The notes: generated by a model from the sequence alone, not told the origin. A stretch of DNA of 64,000 nt from Phytophthora sp. 'mugwort' (GCA_033558025.1 JAUCEF010000010.1:1885001-1949000), one strand, 5' to 3'. Shown: positions 24,467-35,490, counted from the first letter of the stretch. A program made the numbers and translations.

Positions 24467-24729
24467 TGGACAAGATGATAGTAACAACTGTCTGCTCGAT
24501 TTCAAGGAAGTGTCGCAGAAGAGCGGTCTTTAACCCTCGCGACAGCGTTGCATCTTCAAGGGCGCTCCCAGTACCCATATGGTGACCCTAGTTTACTTAT
24601 TGTAGGCGAGACTGATGTCTGGAGTGTGCGCTCTTAGTGCATAGCTCCTAAACAAACGTAATCACTTCTCATTTTACCCGACAGAAGTCAGCCAGCGTGA
24701 ACGCCCCTCTGCGAGGCACGGGCGTGTCA
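24467..24729 (+). repeat. 3' LTR of gypsy D
   Basis: This 263-bp partner of 18107-18362 starts TGGACAAGATGATAG and ends GGGCGTGTCA. It has a few extra bases (around TTATTG) near 24596 relative to the 5' copy. The purine-rich priming tract expected just upstream is not obvious. Confidence 0.9.
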
Positions 24730-25168
24730 ATTCATCGGCTTTCAATGATCCAGAAACACGAAACGCACAAGGCGTTTGTAGCATGCTTACCACTGGTAAG
24801 TTACTAGTTTCTTTCCGATCTGTGGGAGAGTATCCTAACGGCTCGTTTCAGCTGCTCGCACAACCATCCTGATGTGCCTTTTATAATTGACGAAAACATT
24901 CAGCTCTTCTTCCTCGAAGCACACTCATCGTCATGATGCCTTCATCACATTGTTCTAGCCAGTCTGGCCGACGCTTAGGTCGCTCGCTAGCTACATTTAA
25001 ACATCGTCAATGTCAAGCTTATTGGAACTATCTACTCTATGCAGTACAAGCACTACTGGGTGCTAGACGGGAGGGAATACCTGTGCCTTGACCTTCGACG
25101 CAAAGCTTTCAAATCTGGGCAAGTGCTAATGAAGATTAGTTTACCGACCGCTCCAAGCATCTCACTTG
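24730..25168. other. No gene recognised; 3' flank of the ABC transporter
   Basis: This lies between the 3' LTR and the transporter stop codon and should hold the transporter 3' UTR on the minus strand. A plus-strand stretch with a GTAAGT at 24796 and a TTTCAG near 24850 looks intron-like, but no protein family was recognised around it. Confidence 0.4.
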
Positions 25169-28100
25169 TTAACGCCTCTCGTAGTTGATGAATCGCAACG
25201 CTAGCAGCCCCAAAATCCTTAGAATAACGATGATCAGCACTATGACCCCCATGTTGCGTGCCAACTGGTCGTGTCGTGCACCGAACGTATACTCCACGTA
25301 CTCCTTAACGCTTGAAAACGTGAGTGTGATTGGCGCGTCGGTCAAAACTTGGCAGCCAATGTCCGAATCGCCAGCGGTAGGACAATCAGCGAATACAAGT
25401 GCGATGAGGGCACTGAAGCAGTATCGTAGAGGCACGATCTGGTAAAGCCACTTGTAGCCGGCCGGGATGGAGTTCACTGGCGGGTTGAAGCCCATAAAGA
25501 GGAAGCTGGCAGTGTTCACCACGACCCCGACAACCATTGCCAGCTCGGCTGATGGTAGTGCGAAGGCCAGTAATTGGCCCATGTAAACTTGTAGTAGCAC
25601 AAGGAGTGCCGTATTGAGCCAAAAGAGAGCTGCTGACGCGATGCCACCCGTGAAACCCACCAGAGGGTAGAATACCATGGAGAATAGTAGGGTGCTCGCA
25701 AGCACGTACGGAATCTCGACAATTGACCCGGCGAGGAAGTACCAGAACGCGCTATACGTCTGACCAGCCCGCTCTCGGTAGAACGATGCCCGATCCCCAA
25801 CCGCGACGGGGAGTACGCCAAAAAAAGACACGATCCCGTTAAACCCCGTAGCAATGAAAAGCATCCCCACGCCGGCATTCGCGCCAGCGTAGGACCCGTA
25901 GTCGGCCTCAAGGAACGCCACTCCAAAGACCAGTGCGAGTATGAGAGAGATGCCGAGACGCGTGATGTTGTAAGACGCCGTCCGCCAGTACGACCGGAAG
26001 CTGCGGTGTACTAAGAAACGAAGCTGTACGAGGGCTCCCGCAGCTCTTTTCCTCGCGAACGTCAGCTGAGCACAGTGTTCGGAAGGACATGCCACCCCAG
26101 GTTCCTTCATGGCCGCGACCAGTTGCTTCTGACGTTCGCTCGCCTTGAAACAATCCGCGAAGTCAACCGACGGTACGTTTCCACAAGTGTTTTCACGAAT
26201 GTTGACCCCTGCACCAATACATTCCAACATCCACGTGGCTGGGTTCGTGTCTGGCTGGAGGGGAGGGACCCCGGGGAGCTGCTCAAAGTAGTGCACCAAA
26301 TCGCGGCATTGCGGACCAATATCACCAAAGAAAACTGTTCGACCACCTCGTTGCAGCAACAGCACGCTGTCGAAAAGTCCAAAGACTTCAGCCGATGGCT
26401 GGTGGATCGTAGTGAGCACGGTTCGCCCGGAACGTGCCACCTTCTGTACACCTTTCATGATGGCCTTAGCTGCAGCAGCATCCAAGCCGCTGGTAGGTTC
26501 GTCCAGGAAGAGGATGCTGGGTTGAGCAGCAAGCTCCACACCGACGGTAAGTCGTTTAAGTTGTTCCATGGACGCCCCACGGACAATGTGGTCGGCTATG
26601 GGAAGCAGATCAAGTAGCTCCAAACATTCGCAGACCGTGTCACGCTTCACGCTGTCGGGGACGTCTGCTGGCTGTCGAAGGAAGGCACTAAACGTTAACG
26701 CCTCGCGGAACGTGGCGCCTTCACAATGCACGTCGGTTTGCTCGCAGTAGCCCGTACAGCGACGCATTGCCAAGTCACTAGCTTCGTGACCATTAAGCAG
26801 GATCCGTCCACGCACGGATCCACCCGGTTTGCGGTGCGCAATGACATCCATCAAGGTGGTTTTACCGGCACCAGACGACCCCATGAGCGCCGTCATGAAG
26901 CCCGGTCGCGCATACCCAGAAACACCCTTCAGAATGTGCAACCTCCCATCTTGTGTCTTGCCTGGACTCTCGACTTGTTGCGCTACAGCGTCGCTGTCTT
27001 CTCCATCACGGTTTATCTGTTTGAGGTGGTGGGGCATTGGCACAGAATACCAAATGTCCTCGAACGCCAACGTGACTGGAACAAAATTAGGCTTGCGAAT
27101 TCCATCGGGAGCGGATGGTTGAACCGTGAGTGCCACCGACTCGACCCCGCGTGGCGTTTTGGTCAGCCTGTACGAGCCGTCGTTCACCTGGTTCGAGCAT
27201 GGCGGTAGAACATGCTCACCGTCGACTGAGTCGTCGTGTCCGTCGTCCACTCCAGCGTCCACAGATACACCGGCACCTCCGTCCTCGGGGCCCTCGAATC
27301 GGCGATGTTCCAGCGCCCATACAGCAAGAATCAAGAAGAGCACGTAGCAACCAGCGATGAACACCATACTGAGAGCCACGTACTGTTTGTTCGCGGGCAC
27401 ATCAAAGAGTGAAAGGTAGTATTCTCCCATGGTTCTACCCGACAATGCGCAGTAGTCAACAGCTTCATATATACAAACGTCGAAGTGTGGCGCTCGAAAC
27501 TGGTTGACAGCGAGCCCTCGAATCCCCCACGCCACGGGGCTGGCCCAGTACAGCCAAAGGAGATAGTCTGGAAGCTGGTCTTTCGGGATGGCAAAGCCCG
27601 AAAACATGACGAAGAAGAGCACGGACAGCATCGCCAGGGGCATCGCCACGTTCATGTTGGGCGTAAGTGCTACGAGCAGAAAGTACCAAGCACCGAACGC
27701 CAAGCTGGAGAGAAACACGATTGTTTCGTAGCGTATAAAGAGCTCAACGTCGGGCACAAACCCACAGAGCCAGTAGATAAGGGAACCAAAGACAACCGTC
27801 TCGAACAATGCCACTGGGACGTGGCTCAGCGTGCTAGCGAGCACAAACGAAGACGACCGATAGAAGTTGGCTCGACGCTGACGGTAGAAGATCTCGCGCG
27901 CTTTAAAGAGCGTCGGGATCTGGGCGGCCTGGCCCAACGACACGAAGAAGATGACGGAAAAGACGACGCCCATGATGACTTGCACATCCGTCGCGTCAAA
28001 GTCATAGAACGTGCTGGCATAAAGCAATCCCATGACGACAGTCATGACTGCTCGACCGACCACGAAGGCGACATTGCGGCTCAGCACGAGCATCTCGCGA

Positions 28101-29473
28101 CGGACCAGAGTCCATGTGCTCGCCACGAAGCCTTGCTGGAATTCTGGGATAGTGTCCATGTATTTGTGGGCACATTCAGCCATACTGGCATCTACTGGAG
28201 TAGCTAACTGCTGCAACTCGTGCTGGTAGATCGACGAGTTCGTAAACACTGCAGCAAACTGCTCTGCTGTACGTGGAGGGTCTTGATTTGAGCCAGTAGT
28301 GACTGTTTGATATCGGAGCTGGTCAGCTGTGCCCAGATCCATCAAGAAGTCTGCGAAATCTCGCTCCGGTGGACAGTAGAAGCCGAGGCTTTCAAAATAA
28401 CCTCGGATTTGTTGTACGGAGCCGTGATAAGCCACCCGTCCGCCCATGAGCAGCAGAACCTTGTCAAACAATTCGAAAACCTCGGGCGCTGGCTGCAACA
28501 AAGCAGCGACAACAGTCTCGCCGAAGGAGCGCGCACGCCCTCGTAAGGTTGATACAATGTCGAAGGCTGCAGCACTGTCGAGTCCCGTAGTAATGCAATC
28601 CAACAAGAGCGCGAGCTTGAAGCCAACCAGCAGTTCACCAGTCGTGACGCGCTTCTTCTCACCACCGGAAACGCCTCGCTGTAGATCCCCACCGATGGTT
28701 GTTTCAGCGCACTGCTTCAGTCCGAGAAGCTCCAGTGTGATCTGTGGTAGGTGACGCAGTAGCGCGCGTGCTGTGGCTTGCGCGGCTGCGTTATCCTCGA
28801 GTCGCGCCGCATGACCCAGTAGCTCTTCGACATGCTTGTCAAAGTACGCGGTGCTACAAGTGTGTGCAAACTCGTGTGTCTCACGAACTGTGAGGGTGGA
28901 CAAGTGCACGTCTTGCTGAGGCATGTACGCTGCAAACTGCGGTAAGCGTCGAGCCAGTGATTCGTAAGACTTGTCATTGTACAAGACGTTGCCGTGTAGA
29001 GTAACACCTTCACTCTCAAGGGGGAACCGACCGCTGAGTAATTGCAGCAGTGCCGACTTTCCCGACCCAGGTTGACCAAGAACGAGTGTCATCGTACCCG
29101 GCTCAAAGACGCCCGAGATATCTTGCAAAATGTATCGATTTGCTGTACGACAGACATGACCATCTCGTTTTAGACACGCTGGGACGCAGCCATCGAGAGA
29201 CTTGGTCACAACTCGACGCAATACCGTAGGCAACGTCGGGAACTCCGAGGATACTGCACTCGATGCCTTGTCACGCACGATGGGGCTCTTTACAGCAAGT
29301 GAGACGTCGCGTAGGCGGATCTCGAGTCGAGGAAGCGACTGCCCCGCAGCGAGGCTGAACTTATTCGCTACGAAGCGGTGGAACGCGTCCGGTCCTGCAG
29401 CCACGAGCGCACTGGAAGACGTGTACGAGGCAATTTGCGGTTGCTCGTCACTGACCGGCTTACCAGTCTCCAT
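25169..29473 (-). CDS. Full-size PDR-type ABC transporter (ABCG family)
   Basis: This 1,434-residue ATP-driven plasma-membrane exporter, in the pleiotropic drug resistance family, has the layout NBD1-TMD1-NBD2-TMD2 without introns. NBD1 has Walker A GQPGSGKS (residues 133-140) and signature VSGGEKKR (268-275). Its Walker B is LALLLDCITTGLD, with Cys293 where the catalytic Glu usually stands. TMD1 spans about 469-721. An acidic linker (about 727-755) precedes NBD2, which has Walker A GSSGAGKT (865-872), the degenerate signature ASMEQLKR (967-974) and a normal Walker B ILFLDEPTSGLD. TMD2 spans about 1171-1426. The ATG at 29473 has A at -3 and G at +4; the longer open frame to 29545 would need a TTG start. 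It is the only intact gene within about 25 kb on either side. Confidence 0.96.
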   Translation of the reverse strand: METGKPVSDEQPQIASYTSSSALVAAGPDAFHRFVANKFSLAAGQSLPRLEIRLRDVSLAVKSPIVRDKASSAVSSEFPTLPTVLRRVVTKSLDGCVPACLKRDGHVCRTANRYILQDISGVFEPGTMTLVLGQPGSGKSALLQLLSGRFPLESEGVTLHGNVLYNDKSYESLARRLPQFAAYMPQQDVHLSTLTVRETHEFAHTCSTAYFDKHVEELLGHAARLEDNAAAQATARALLRHLPQITLELLGLKQCAETTIGGDLQRGVSGGEKKRVTTGELLVGFKLALLLDCITTGLDSAAAFDIVSTLRGRARSFGETVVAALLQPAPEVFELFDKVLLLMGGRVAYHGSVQQIRGYFESLGFYCPPERDFADFLMDLGTADQLRYQTVTTGSNQDPPRTAEQFAAVFTNSSIYQHELQQLATPVDASMAECAHKYMDTIPEFQQGFVASTWTLVRREMLVLSRNVAFVVGRAVMTVVMGLLYASTFYDFDATDVQVIMGVVFSVIFFVSLGQAAQIPTLFKAREIFYRQRRANFYRSSSFVLASTLSHVPVALFETVVFGSLIYWLCGFVPDVELFIRYETIVFLSSLAFGAWYFLLVALTPNMNVAMPLAMLSVLFFVMFSGFAIPKDQLPDYLLWLYWASPVAWGIRGLAVNQFRAPHFDVCIYEAVDYCALSGRTMGEYYLSLFDVPANKQYVALSMVFIAGCYVLFLILAVWALEHRRFEGPEDGGAGVSVDAGVDDGHDDSVDGEHVLPPCSNQVNDGSYRLTKTPRGVESVALTVQPSAPDGIRKPNFVPVTLAFEDIWYSVPMPHHLKQINRDGEDSDAVAQQVESPGKTQDGRLHILKGVSGYARPGFMTALMGSSGAGKTTLMDVIAHRKPGGSVRGRILLNGHEASDLAMRRCTGYCEQTDVHCEGATFREALTFSAFLRQPADVPDSVKRDTVCECLELLDLLPIADHIVRGASMEQLKRLTVGVELAAQPSILFLDEPTSGLDAAAAKAIMKGVQKVARSGRTVLTTIHQPSAEVFGLFDSVLLLQRGGRTVFFGDIGPQCRDLVHYFEQLPGVPPLQPDTNPATWMLECIGAGVNIRENTCGNVPSVDFADCFKASERQKQLVAAMKEPGVACPSEHCAQLTFARKRAAGALVQLRFLVHRSFRSYWRTASYNITRLGISLILALVFGVAFLEADYGSYAGANAGVGMLFIATGFNGIVSFFGVLPVAVGDRASFYRERAGQTYSAFWYFLAGSIVEIPYVLASTLLFSMVFYPLVGFTGGIASAALFWLNTALLVLLQVYMGQLLAFALPSAELAMVVGVVVNTASFLFMGFNPPVNSIPAGYKWLYQIVPLRYCFSALIALVFADCPTAGDSDIGCQVLTDAPITLTFSSVKEYVEYTFGARHDQLARNMGVIVLIIVILRILGLLALRFINYERR

Positions 29474-30040
29474 TGTTTTGGTGGATTCCTGGGATTCCGT
29501 GAAGGATTTTTTTTGAAATTGAAAGGGGCGTCGAGGGTTTGTCAAGGGGAGGAGGCGATTTCGGAAGTGATGGACGTGGTGGAAGATCGAAAGCAGAAAA
29601 AAAAAAAACAGTTGTCCAGCGGGTGTAGAGCTGCAGTGGGTTGGACTCGGAGGCAGTCACCGATGTGGAAATCTCGAATTCCATTGTTTTGTCAACGCGC
29701 ACTTAGCATCATATCGTATAAAAAGGGGCTTTTTCCGAAACTAACAGATACCATGGTGATAGAAACTGTAGATATTATTGATAGATAAATGTAGATAGAC
29801 ACCTTTTAGAACAGAGTTTAGACAGTCAGTTCATTTCGTCATCGCGCGACAACTCTACCGAGCGCATTGCCCTTGGCCTTGGCCACCGCCTCCGCGTTGT
29901 CCATAACTTACGAAACAACTAGAGCTTCCGACTTTTCGTACTTAACATTGTTGCCGTCGAGGATGTGCAGCGATCGTCCAGCGGGGCATCGAAAATAACA
30001 AGATTTAAAAAATTCCTCCACCTTTTCGGCTTCAGCCAAT
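29474..30040 (-). other. 5' flank of the ABC transporter
   Basis: On the minus strand this is pyrimidine-rich close to the gene (TCC/CTT-rich 29520-29600, and a run of T opposite the A run at 29600-29609). It contains an upstream ATG at 29684 opening a short overlapping frame. No TATA box in the right orientation was found. Sequence above about 29740 shows nothing recognisable; it abuts the Rpn8 relic. Confidence 0.35.
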
Positions 30041-30044
30041 CACG

Positions 30045-30552
30045 TAAATGCATGCCGTTTGTATGGAGCGCACACGCTCATGTTGGGCAGCACAGTTTGA
30101 AAATGATCTGCATGAAGTAGTCGATCTGATGGTTGGGCGGTAAGCGGCCAGCCACGATGTTCTCTAAGTATTTATTTTCATATCATCTAATCGGTCCTTC
30201 AGCCCGCTCAGCGCTGTCATCTGCTTGACGTTCGACCACAATCTGACCGTTGAATCGTAAATAGGTGCTCGTCGTCGATTTCTTCGACCTCGTAGGCGCC
30301 AACAGCGGACTTATCACTTGACGACGCGGTTGATGGCCTTGTCGTCCTCCTCCAGCTGGTTGTTGGAGCCGTAGGCCGTGGGCAGGCCTTCCACGTTGGG
30401 GCGCACGTCGCAGATGACCAACACCGGTAGCGGCGGATATGGTCATCGATGCCGGGTCGGCCTGGGGCCCACGCTGTAGAAAGCTCCCTGAGTGTCTACT
30501 GGAAGCCCAGGATGCGCCCCTTGGTGTTGATCTTCTCGAACATCTGGTACAT
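30045..30552 (-). pseudogene. Proteasome regulatory subunit Rpn8/PSMD7 pseudogene
   Basis: The minus-strand pieces follow Rpn8 order. MYQMFEKINTKGRILGFQ opens at 30552. LPVLVICDVRPNVEGLPTAY comes near 30400. VGAYEVEEIDDEHLF, matching the eukaryotic EEAEEVGVEHLL box, comes near 30275, and NKYLENIVAGRLPPNHQI near 30160. Rpn8 is a JAMM-fold subunit of the 26S proteasome lid. Frames change at least three times and stops intervene, and the N-terminal third of the family is absent. No introns are evident, so a processed or decayed copy is possible. An intact gene must lie elsewhere because Rpn8 is essential. Confidence 0.8.
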
Positions 30553-30559
30553 GCTGTCC

Positions 30560-31358
30560 AAAAGTATGGTCTACTAGTAGTAGACCACTAGTAGTACGTA
30601 CCATGTGTCCGTTTGCGCATGTCGGGACGTCTAAAGACTTGGTGATTTCGCACTTGCCGAGCCGAGGAGGACATCGCTTGCATGACGCTCAGCAGTAACA
30701 ATGGGTGCGTCGCCATGTCCTGGGCGACCGCTGACGTGGGTCACCGTCGTCTCAGTCATCTCGTCCATCGCACTACCACAGATCTTCCCCTTGAAGTTAC
30801 GTTGTGGTTGTGTGGTAGACATCAGGCATTCAAAGTAACGCGTAAGTACACTTGATGTCATTACACAATTACAAAGTTCCCACTATCGTCTCGGAATGGA
30901 GATTCCGTGTATAACACCCCCGGGTGTTTATTACTTGACGTGTCGTTGCGCGATGTCTCGCCACTGTCGAAAATGGACCAAGACATCGCTGCCGTGCTCG
31001 CATCCACATTCCGCAATTGCCGCGTAAGATTGCTGTCGATGATGGCGGCCAGTTTTATGACTCTACGAAGGAGCAAAAAAACATTCATTGATATGTCTGC
31101 TGGCGTCAACAATGTATGGCTCCTTCAAGAGGATTGGTCGCTGCTCTTCAAGTAATCCATGTTGATCGCTATAAGATCCGTTTGGAGCGGGCTCGGATAG
31201 AACAACGCCCTCACGCGACGTGGGCAGCTAACTAATTTCGAGAAACTGTAGTATGCGCGCACTTATGAGCATGTCACCGGCGGCGCCATCTACCGAAGTT
31301 GCTGCGCGACGCGGACTAAAACTGGAACAGCGCCCCCACCCTGACTTTTTTTTCCTGT
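30560..31358. other. No gene recognised
   Basis: Open stretches of about 80 codons on both strands show no family resemblance. A short palindrome, GGTCTACTAGTAGTAGACC, lies near 30570-30590. Confidence 0.4.
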
Positions 31359-31497
31359 ACCCGGGTTCAACGGACCTGTCGGCTGCGCCAACTTCTTTGA
31401 GTTCAGGAGCTAGGACGCACAAAAGAGCTTCATTGCTAACAAACATGAGCAGGATAGCGCTAGCATTACACCTTAATCAGTTCTCAATTTTCTCTTA
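31359..31497 (+). repeat. Candidate 5' LTR part of gypsy E
   Basis: This begins CCGGGTTCAACGGACC and ends TCTCAATTTTCTCTTAAGG. It matches 37529-37672 throughout with many substitutions, sharing the words GCTAGCATTA, CTTAATCA and CTCAATTT. Sequence further upstream in the two copies does not match, so a full LTR edge is not defined. Confidence 0.6.
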
Positions 31498-32089
31498 AGG
31501 ACTCAAGCGTGCCTTGACATTTTTACTCGATCCAAATTAACAGCGACCTTGTCCACCCGCCGCGCCAACCAGTCATGATGAGCAGCTTCACGAAAAGGGC
31601 GACAGCTACCGCGTGTACTCAATTACGGTTCATGCAGCCGACAACGATAAAAGCATCGACGAAGAAGTCGTGACCAAGAGGATGGCCAAGTTCATCGACG
31701 ACGGCCCCCAACACATTGTAACAGGTTGTTAGCACAGGCAGACGAGCAACCGACAGATGACAATGAGGACAGCGACGAAGTACTGTTGAGTATTGTCAAC
31801 AAAGAGGAGACGATGAACGAGTAGGAAGTACGCATTGCCGTATCATGAGAACTAGAAAGCAGCGAGGATCCGGCGATAGCGAGCAGTCGCCGGATTCACG
31901 TGCCAGAAGTTCGGACAGCCGCAGAGTTGCGATCTTGAGGGAGAGGTGGCTGTGAGCGGTCGCAGTGGAGCAACGAACGGCTATGACAGGGCCGAGGTCG
32001 AGGATTTAAGGGATTTGCCGAGCTCGAGACACTACGGAATTTGCCATGGACACAACAGAGCAGAATTTGACGGGCTCGGGACACTTCAA

Positions 32090-32660
32090 AGGTTCCGAGC
32101 CTAGACAATGTCGAGAAGGTAGAGCGCGAGCCTACGAGTTGAAAGAGTTTAAACGAAGCACGAGTCGTACGGGTTCGAGTAAGTGTACGAATCCGAGCAG
32201 TGAACGCTTAGAACGAGTCACACGAATTGCACGGGTTCGAGAAGTCGTTCGCGTCGCATGAGAGAGAACGAGAGAGGGGGAGAGAGAGGAGAGAGTTGAG
32301 TGAGAGAACGGATGGACAGACGGTCGGAAGGACGGTCTTCGGCGTGGCGTAGAGTGTATCAACGTGAGACTATCACCAGCGAGGGGGCATTGAGGCTCTC
32401 AAGTCAGCTTTGAGGCTGCGTTCATGAACGGTAGGCGCCCGATCCGTAATCCCAAGTGGCTTGGAGAATTGGCGTAAGCTGAGGTCGTACGAGGGTGTGC
32501 ACAGCGTGTCGACGACTGTTTCGGTCGGAGTGTGGTCGTGTGAGAGTAGGTTGGACGAGGTCTTTGCGATGGTGGAGCAAGCGGAAAGTCTCTGCGAAGG
32601 TAGAGCAAGCGAGAAGTCTCTGTGACGGCAGAGGAACAGTTGAGTGTGAGTGACGGACAC
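32090..32660. repeat. Low-complexity GA-rich stretch with short tandem repeats
   Basis: GAGAGA-rich sequence lies at 32255-32310. A unit of about 30 bp (GTGGAGCAAGCGGAAAGTCT, then GTAGAGCAAGCGAGAAGTCT) repeats about two and a half times at 32570-32635. Words ACGGGTTCGAG recur at 32168 and 32229. The stretch sits in the 5' untranslated part of gypsy E. Confidence 0.6.
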
Positions 32661-32879
32661 GAGGGTGGACTTTCCGGCTCGGTGAACCGAGTTAACAGGT
32701 GTTAAAGTTTATTTGAATTGCACAAGTCTTCGAGAACATGTGAAGACAGCCGTAACGTTTAGCACGAGCTATATGATTCGCCGGCCGGCAGGCGAAACTA
32801 GACCTGTTATAACTTCCTAGAGTGGGCCTACCACTTCCATCAGCTCGCAAAGTTGAAACACTGGAGAGCCGAAGATAAG

Positions 32880-33675
32880 TTTTTTTAACGCTGTCATCCT
32901 ACTCGAAGGCGACTTTCGTGAGGCATTCGAGGATGTCTACTTTAGTGACGATGACAATCGCATGGACGAAACATTTACGTGTGTGCTGTGTAAGGTGTCG
33001 ATCATCGTTCTGCCCACCAACTACAGCGAAATGTTTTTAAGAGGACCTGTACGAGATAAGGAAATTTCGCCACGGATCACTGGGTGAATATAGCAAACGC
33101 TTCGGCACTTTGGTGTGGATGGAGCACACGCTCTCCAAACTGAACGCGAATTCGCCAATGTGTGATGATGCGTTGTGTCGGCTGAACAAACGTGGTCTCC
33201 CATATGGCTGGCAAACAAGTACGGTGCCACCGGACAAACCTACTCAACGGTAGCCACTCTTGTGCCCTTCTTCGAATGAAATGGAGCAAGGTGAGCAGTG
33301 CCTGAATCGACCTGGTGGACAGGGGGGTAGGCACAACAATCACCACAACAACTCACGCGATAGCGCTCGCAACCGCTGCGAAAAAATAATCTTCAGTACC
33401 CGACCGAGGCGGCAACCGTGGCCGCGGTGATGGCTACCAGCAACAACATCAGTGTTAGGAGTCCCAACATCAGAACTCGAGCTGCAATAAATATTGTACC
33501 TTCCACAATGCTATGACACACAATACGCAAGATTGCCGAGCGCTACGCCGAGGTAATCAATACGGGGGCTCCAACAAGCCGACCTCAAACGTGGACGAAA
33601 TGAAGCTCAACATGCAGGTGGATGAGGATCAAGCGGTCATCGCCAGCCTCAGACTCGCGTTGAACAGCGTGTGAA
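32880..33675 (+). pseudogene. gypsy E gag with zinc knuckle, broken
   Basis: The capsid-like upstream part (32880-33300) is followed by basic, Asn/His/Arg-rich sequence. A clear knuckle then reads CNKYCTFHNAMTHNTQDCRA at about 33481-33540, a retroelement gag pattern with short HNAxTHNTxxC spacing. That knuckle frame ends in TGA near 33672. Such knuckles bind and package element RNA. The upstream part is frameshifted. Confidence 0.65.
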
Positions 33676-34279
33676 TAGGTCCATCACCGAGGAGTACATG
33701 TTCGTTGGGCTGCAGAACACAGTGTTGAATCGCACTCGACGAGATCAACCTCGCACACGACAAAGCGCTTTATCATGCACTGTTAGACAGCGGAATTCGC
33801 GATACGGAATGACGTTATGAAAGCACTTCAAGCGCAAAGCGCAAAGCGACAAGCTTGAAACGTCAGGTGTATCCTTCGATATGGTATCTGGACGCACAGC
33901 AAGCGTCCATTGAATGGTCTATTACAGTCTGCTTTCGCATTCCTGGATTGAAATGGTATTCAGTGATCTTTCATCTTTTTGAAGTCCTGCCGTCTTTACG
34001 CGATGAAATGGCGATTGATCGTGAACGTATGTCCGATCTCGGCCTTGTGGTTGACTGTCGGCCGAAATTGTTCAGTGGGATGGCGGTGAGATGAAGATTA
34101 AGACGGGGGAAGACGCTGCGCCTACGCAACAGCTTAAGGTCTGGTAGAGTTCGCTGAAGATGGAGTGGATGAACTCGATGCAGGAGAAGAAACTGCGCTT
34201 AACCCGTCTATATACTACCCAAATATCTGGATAAAGACCTAACGCGTTGCTACTTGAAGAGTTACGACTTGTAAAGTGG

Positions 34280-35490
34280 ACCCTTAAGAGGATCCGCTTG
34301 ACCGACTACGTGTTGCCATTGGCCAGCAAATATGTTTCCTACATTTCGAATCTATACTCGATAGTGCGCAGCAGAGAAGACGCAGACGTGACAAAATGCA
34401 TCGCCTGATGGAGCTAGATGTGGTGGAGAAGAAGATTTAGGCTCATAGGAAGCTGCAACTGTTTTGATTCTGATGAAACCCTGTGGAGCATTGCTGCTGC
34501 TTGTAGACTCTCTTCGCCTGAACCAGTTCCTTCACCGCTCCCCATATATTGTCCGGTAGGTCCTTGACATTCTGTTGCGTCTCAATAAGGCCAAGAGTAT
34601 GGGTACTTTAAATGCCAACATGGGCTACCTCGACAGACGACTGACTCGACAAAGTAGAACATCGACCGCCTACTGTCTTCCATTTGGTAAGTTTCAATTC
34701 GAGCGCCTGCCAATGGGGATATCAACGGCGCCGGACGAATATCAGGCCTGCATGGAGCGCATCCTAGGTGGCATGCCGTCCGTCATTGTGATTCTATACG
34801 ACATTCTGATCTTTTCGGAAGACGAAAACGAGCATTTGGAGCTCTTGTGCATTGTATTCAAGCACGTGGCCCAACACGATGTCACGCTCAACGAAAAGAA
34901 GTGTAATATTCTCCGAGAAACAATGGACTACTTACGATTTACGATATTCAGTCGCAGTCAAATAAGTCGATGTAATTCAGCACATTGCAGAGTCTTGCTC
35001 TCAGCGTCTCGTTTCTTGGAATGATCTTCTCTTACCGCGCTAGCAAGTCCGCCATCACAGCGCGTCTCAACCGGCTGACCTCGAAGCAAGTTCCATTCGT
35101 CTGGAATCATGGAGATGCAGATGATTTTCCCCATATCAAAACAGCCCTAGCGCGCAATGTTTGGCTTGCTTTTCTTGACGACAAACGTAAATTCCACGTG
35201 TACGCGTATGCGAGTAGGCGCCAGCTCTGAGGTGTCGTTCAAGGCAAGCGCGTCATTGCCTGTTCTCGAGATCACTGACAGAAGCGCAACGGAAGTATTC
35301 CACAATGCTTCTCTCTGTTGTGGAAATTTCCAAAACAAATCGTACGATGCTTGTGAGCTTCTGGAGGTTATCCATACGGAGCACAATAACCTGCTTCACC
35401 TGCAAGAATATTCGCTCCGCGTTAAGCGGTGGAAATTGCTGCAGGAAGAGTACAGCCTCACTTTGGAATATATCCCAGGAATGTAAAATA
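34280..35490 (+). pseudogene. gypsy E reverse transcriptase / RNase H, broken
   Basis: A long frame at 34575-35024 holds ANMGYLDRRL, TAYCLPFGKFQFERLPMGI and the active-site region MPSVIVILYDILIFSED, in which YLDD has decayed to LYDI. It continues as HDVTLNEKKCNILRETMDYL. RNase H remnants follow: ITARLNRLTSKQVPFVW in the connection, then LQEYSLRVKRWKLLQEEY near 35405. Frames switch between 35024 and 35486. The missing YxDD aspartates make this copy inactive. Confidence 0.83.

Larger units (their letters stand above)
18107..24729 (+). mobile_element. Ty3/gypsy LTR retrotransposon D with both LTRs
   Basis: Two closely matching direct repeats (18107-18362 and 24467-24729) bracket gag, protease, reverse transcriptase, RNase H and integrase sequence on the plus strand. 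All coding parts carry stops or frameshifts. A minus-strand DDE transposase pseudogene (22630-24100) lies between pol and the 3' LTR, so about 1.9 kb there looks like a nested insertion. The total span is 6.6 kb. No convincing target-site duplication was seen at the outer edges. Confidence 0.9.

Noticed and set aside
24780..24870. Spliced gene fragment with GTAAGT and TTTCAG
   Set aside because: The splice-like ends exist, but the joined translation matches nothing and soon meets stops.
29474..29545. N-terminal extension of the ABC transporter by 24 residues
   Set aside because: The extension begins at TTG, not ATG; the ATG at 29473 has a good context.
29460..29684. Upstream frame from ATG 29684 overlapping the transporter start
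   Set aside because: It is Ser/Pro-rich with no motif; it might be an upstream ORF if transcribed, but there is no support.
30570..30590. 19-bp palindrome as a regulatory site
   Set aside because: Simple CTAGTAG repetition explains it and no gene start is nearby.
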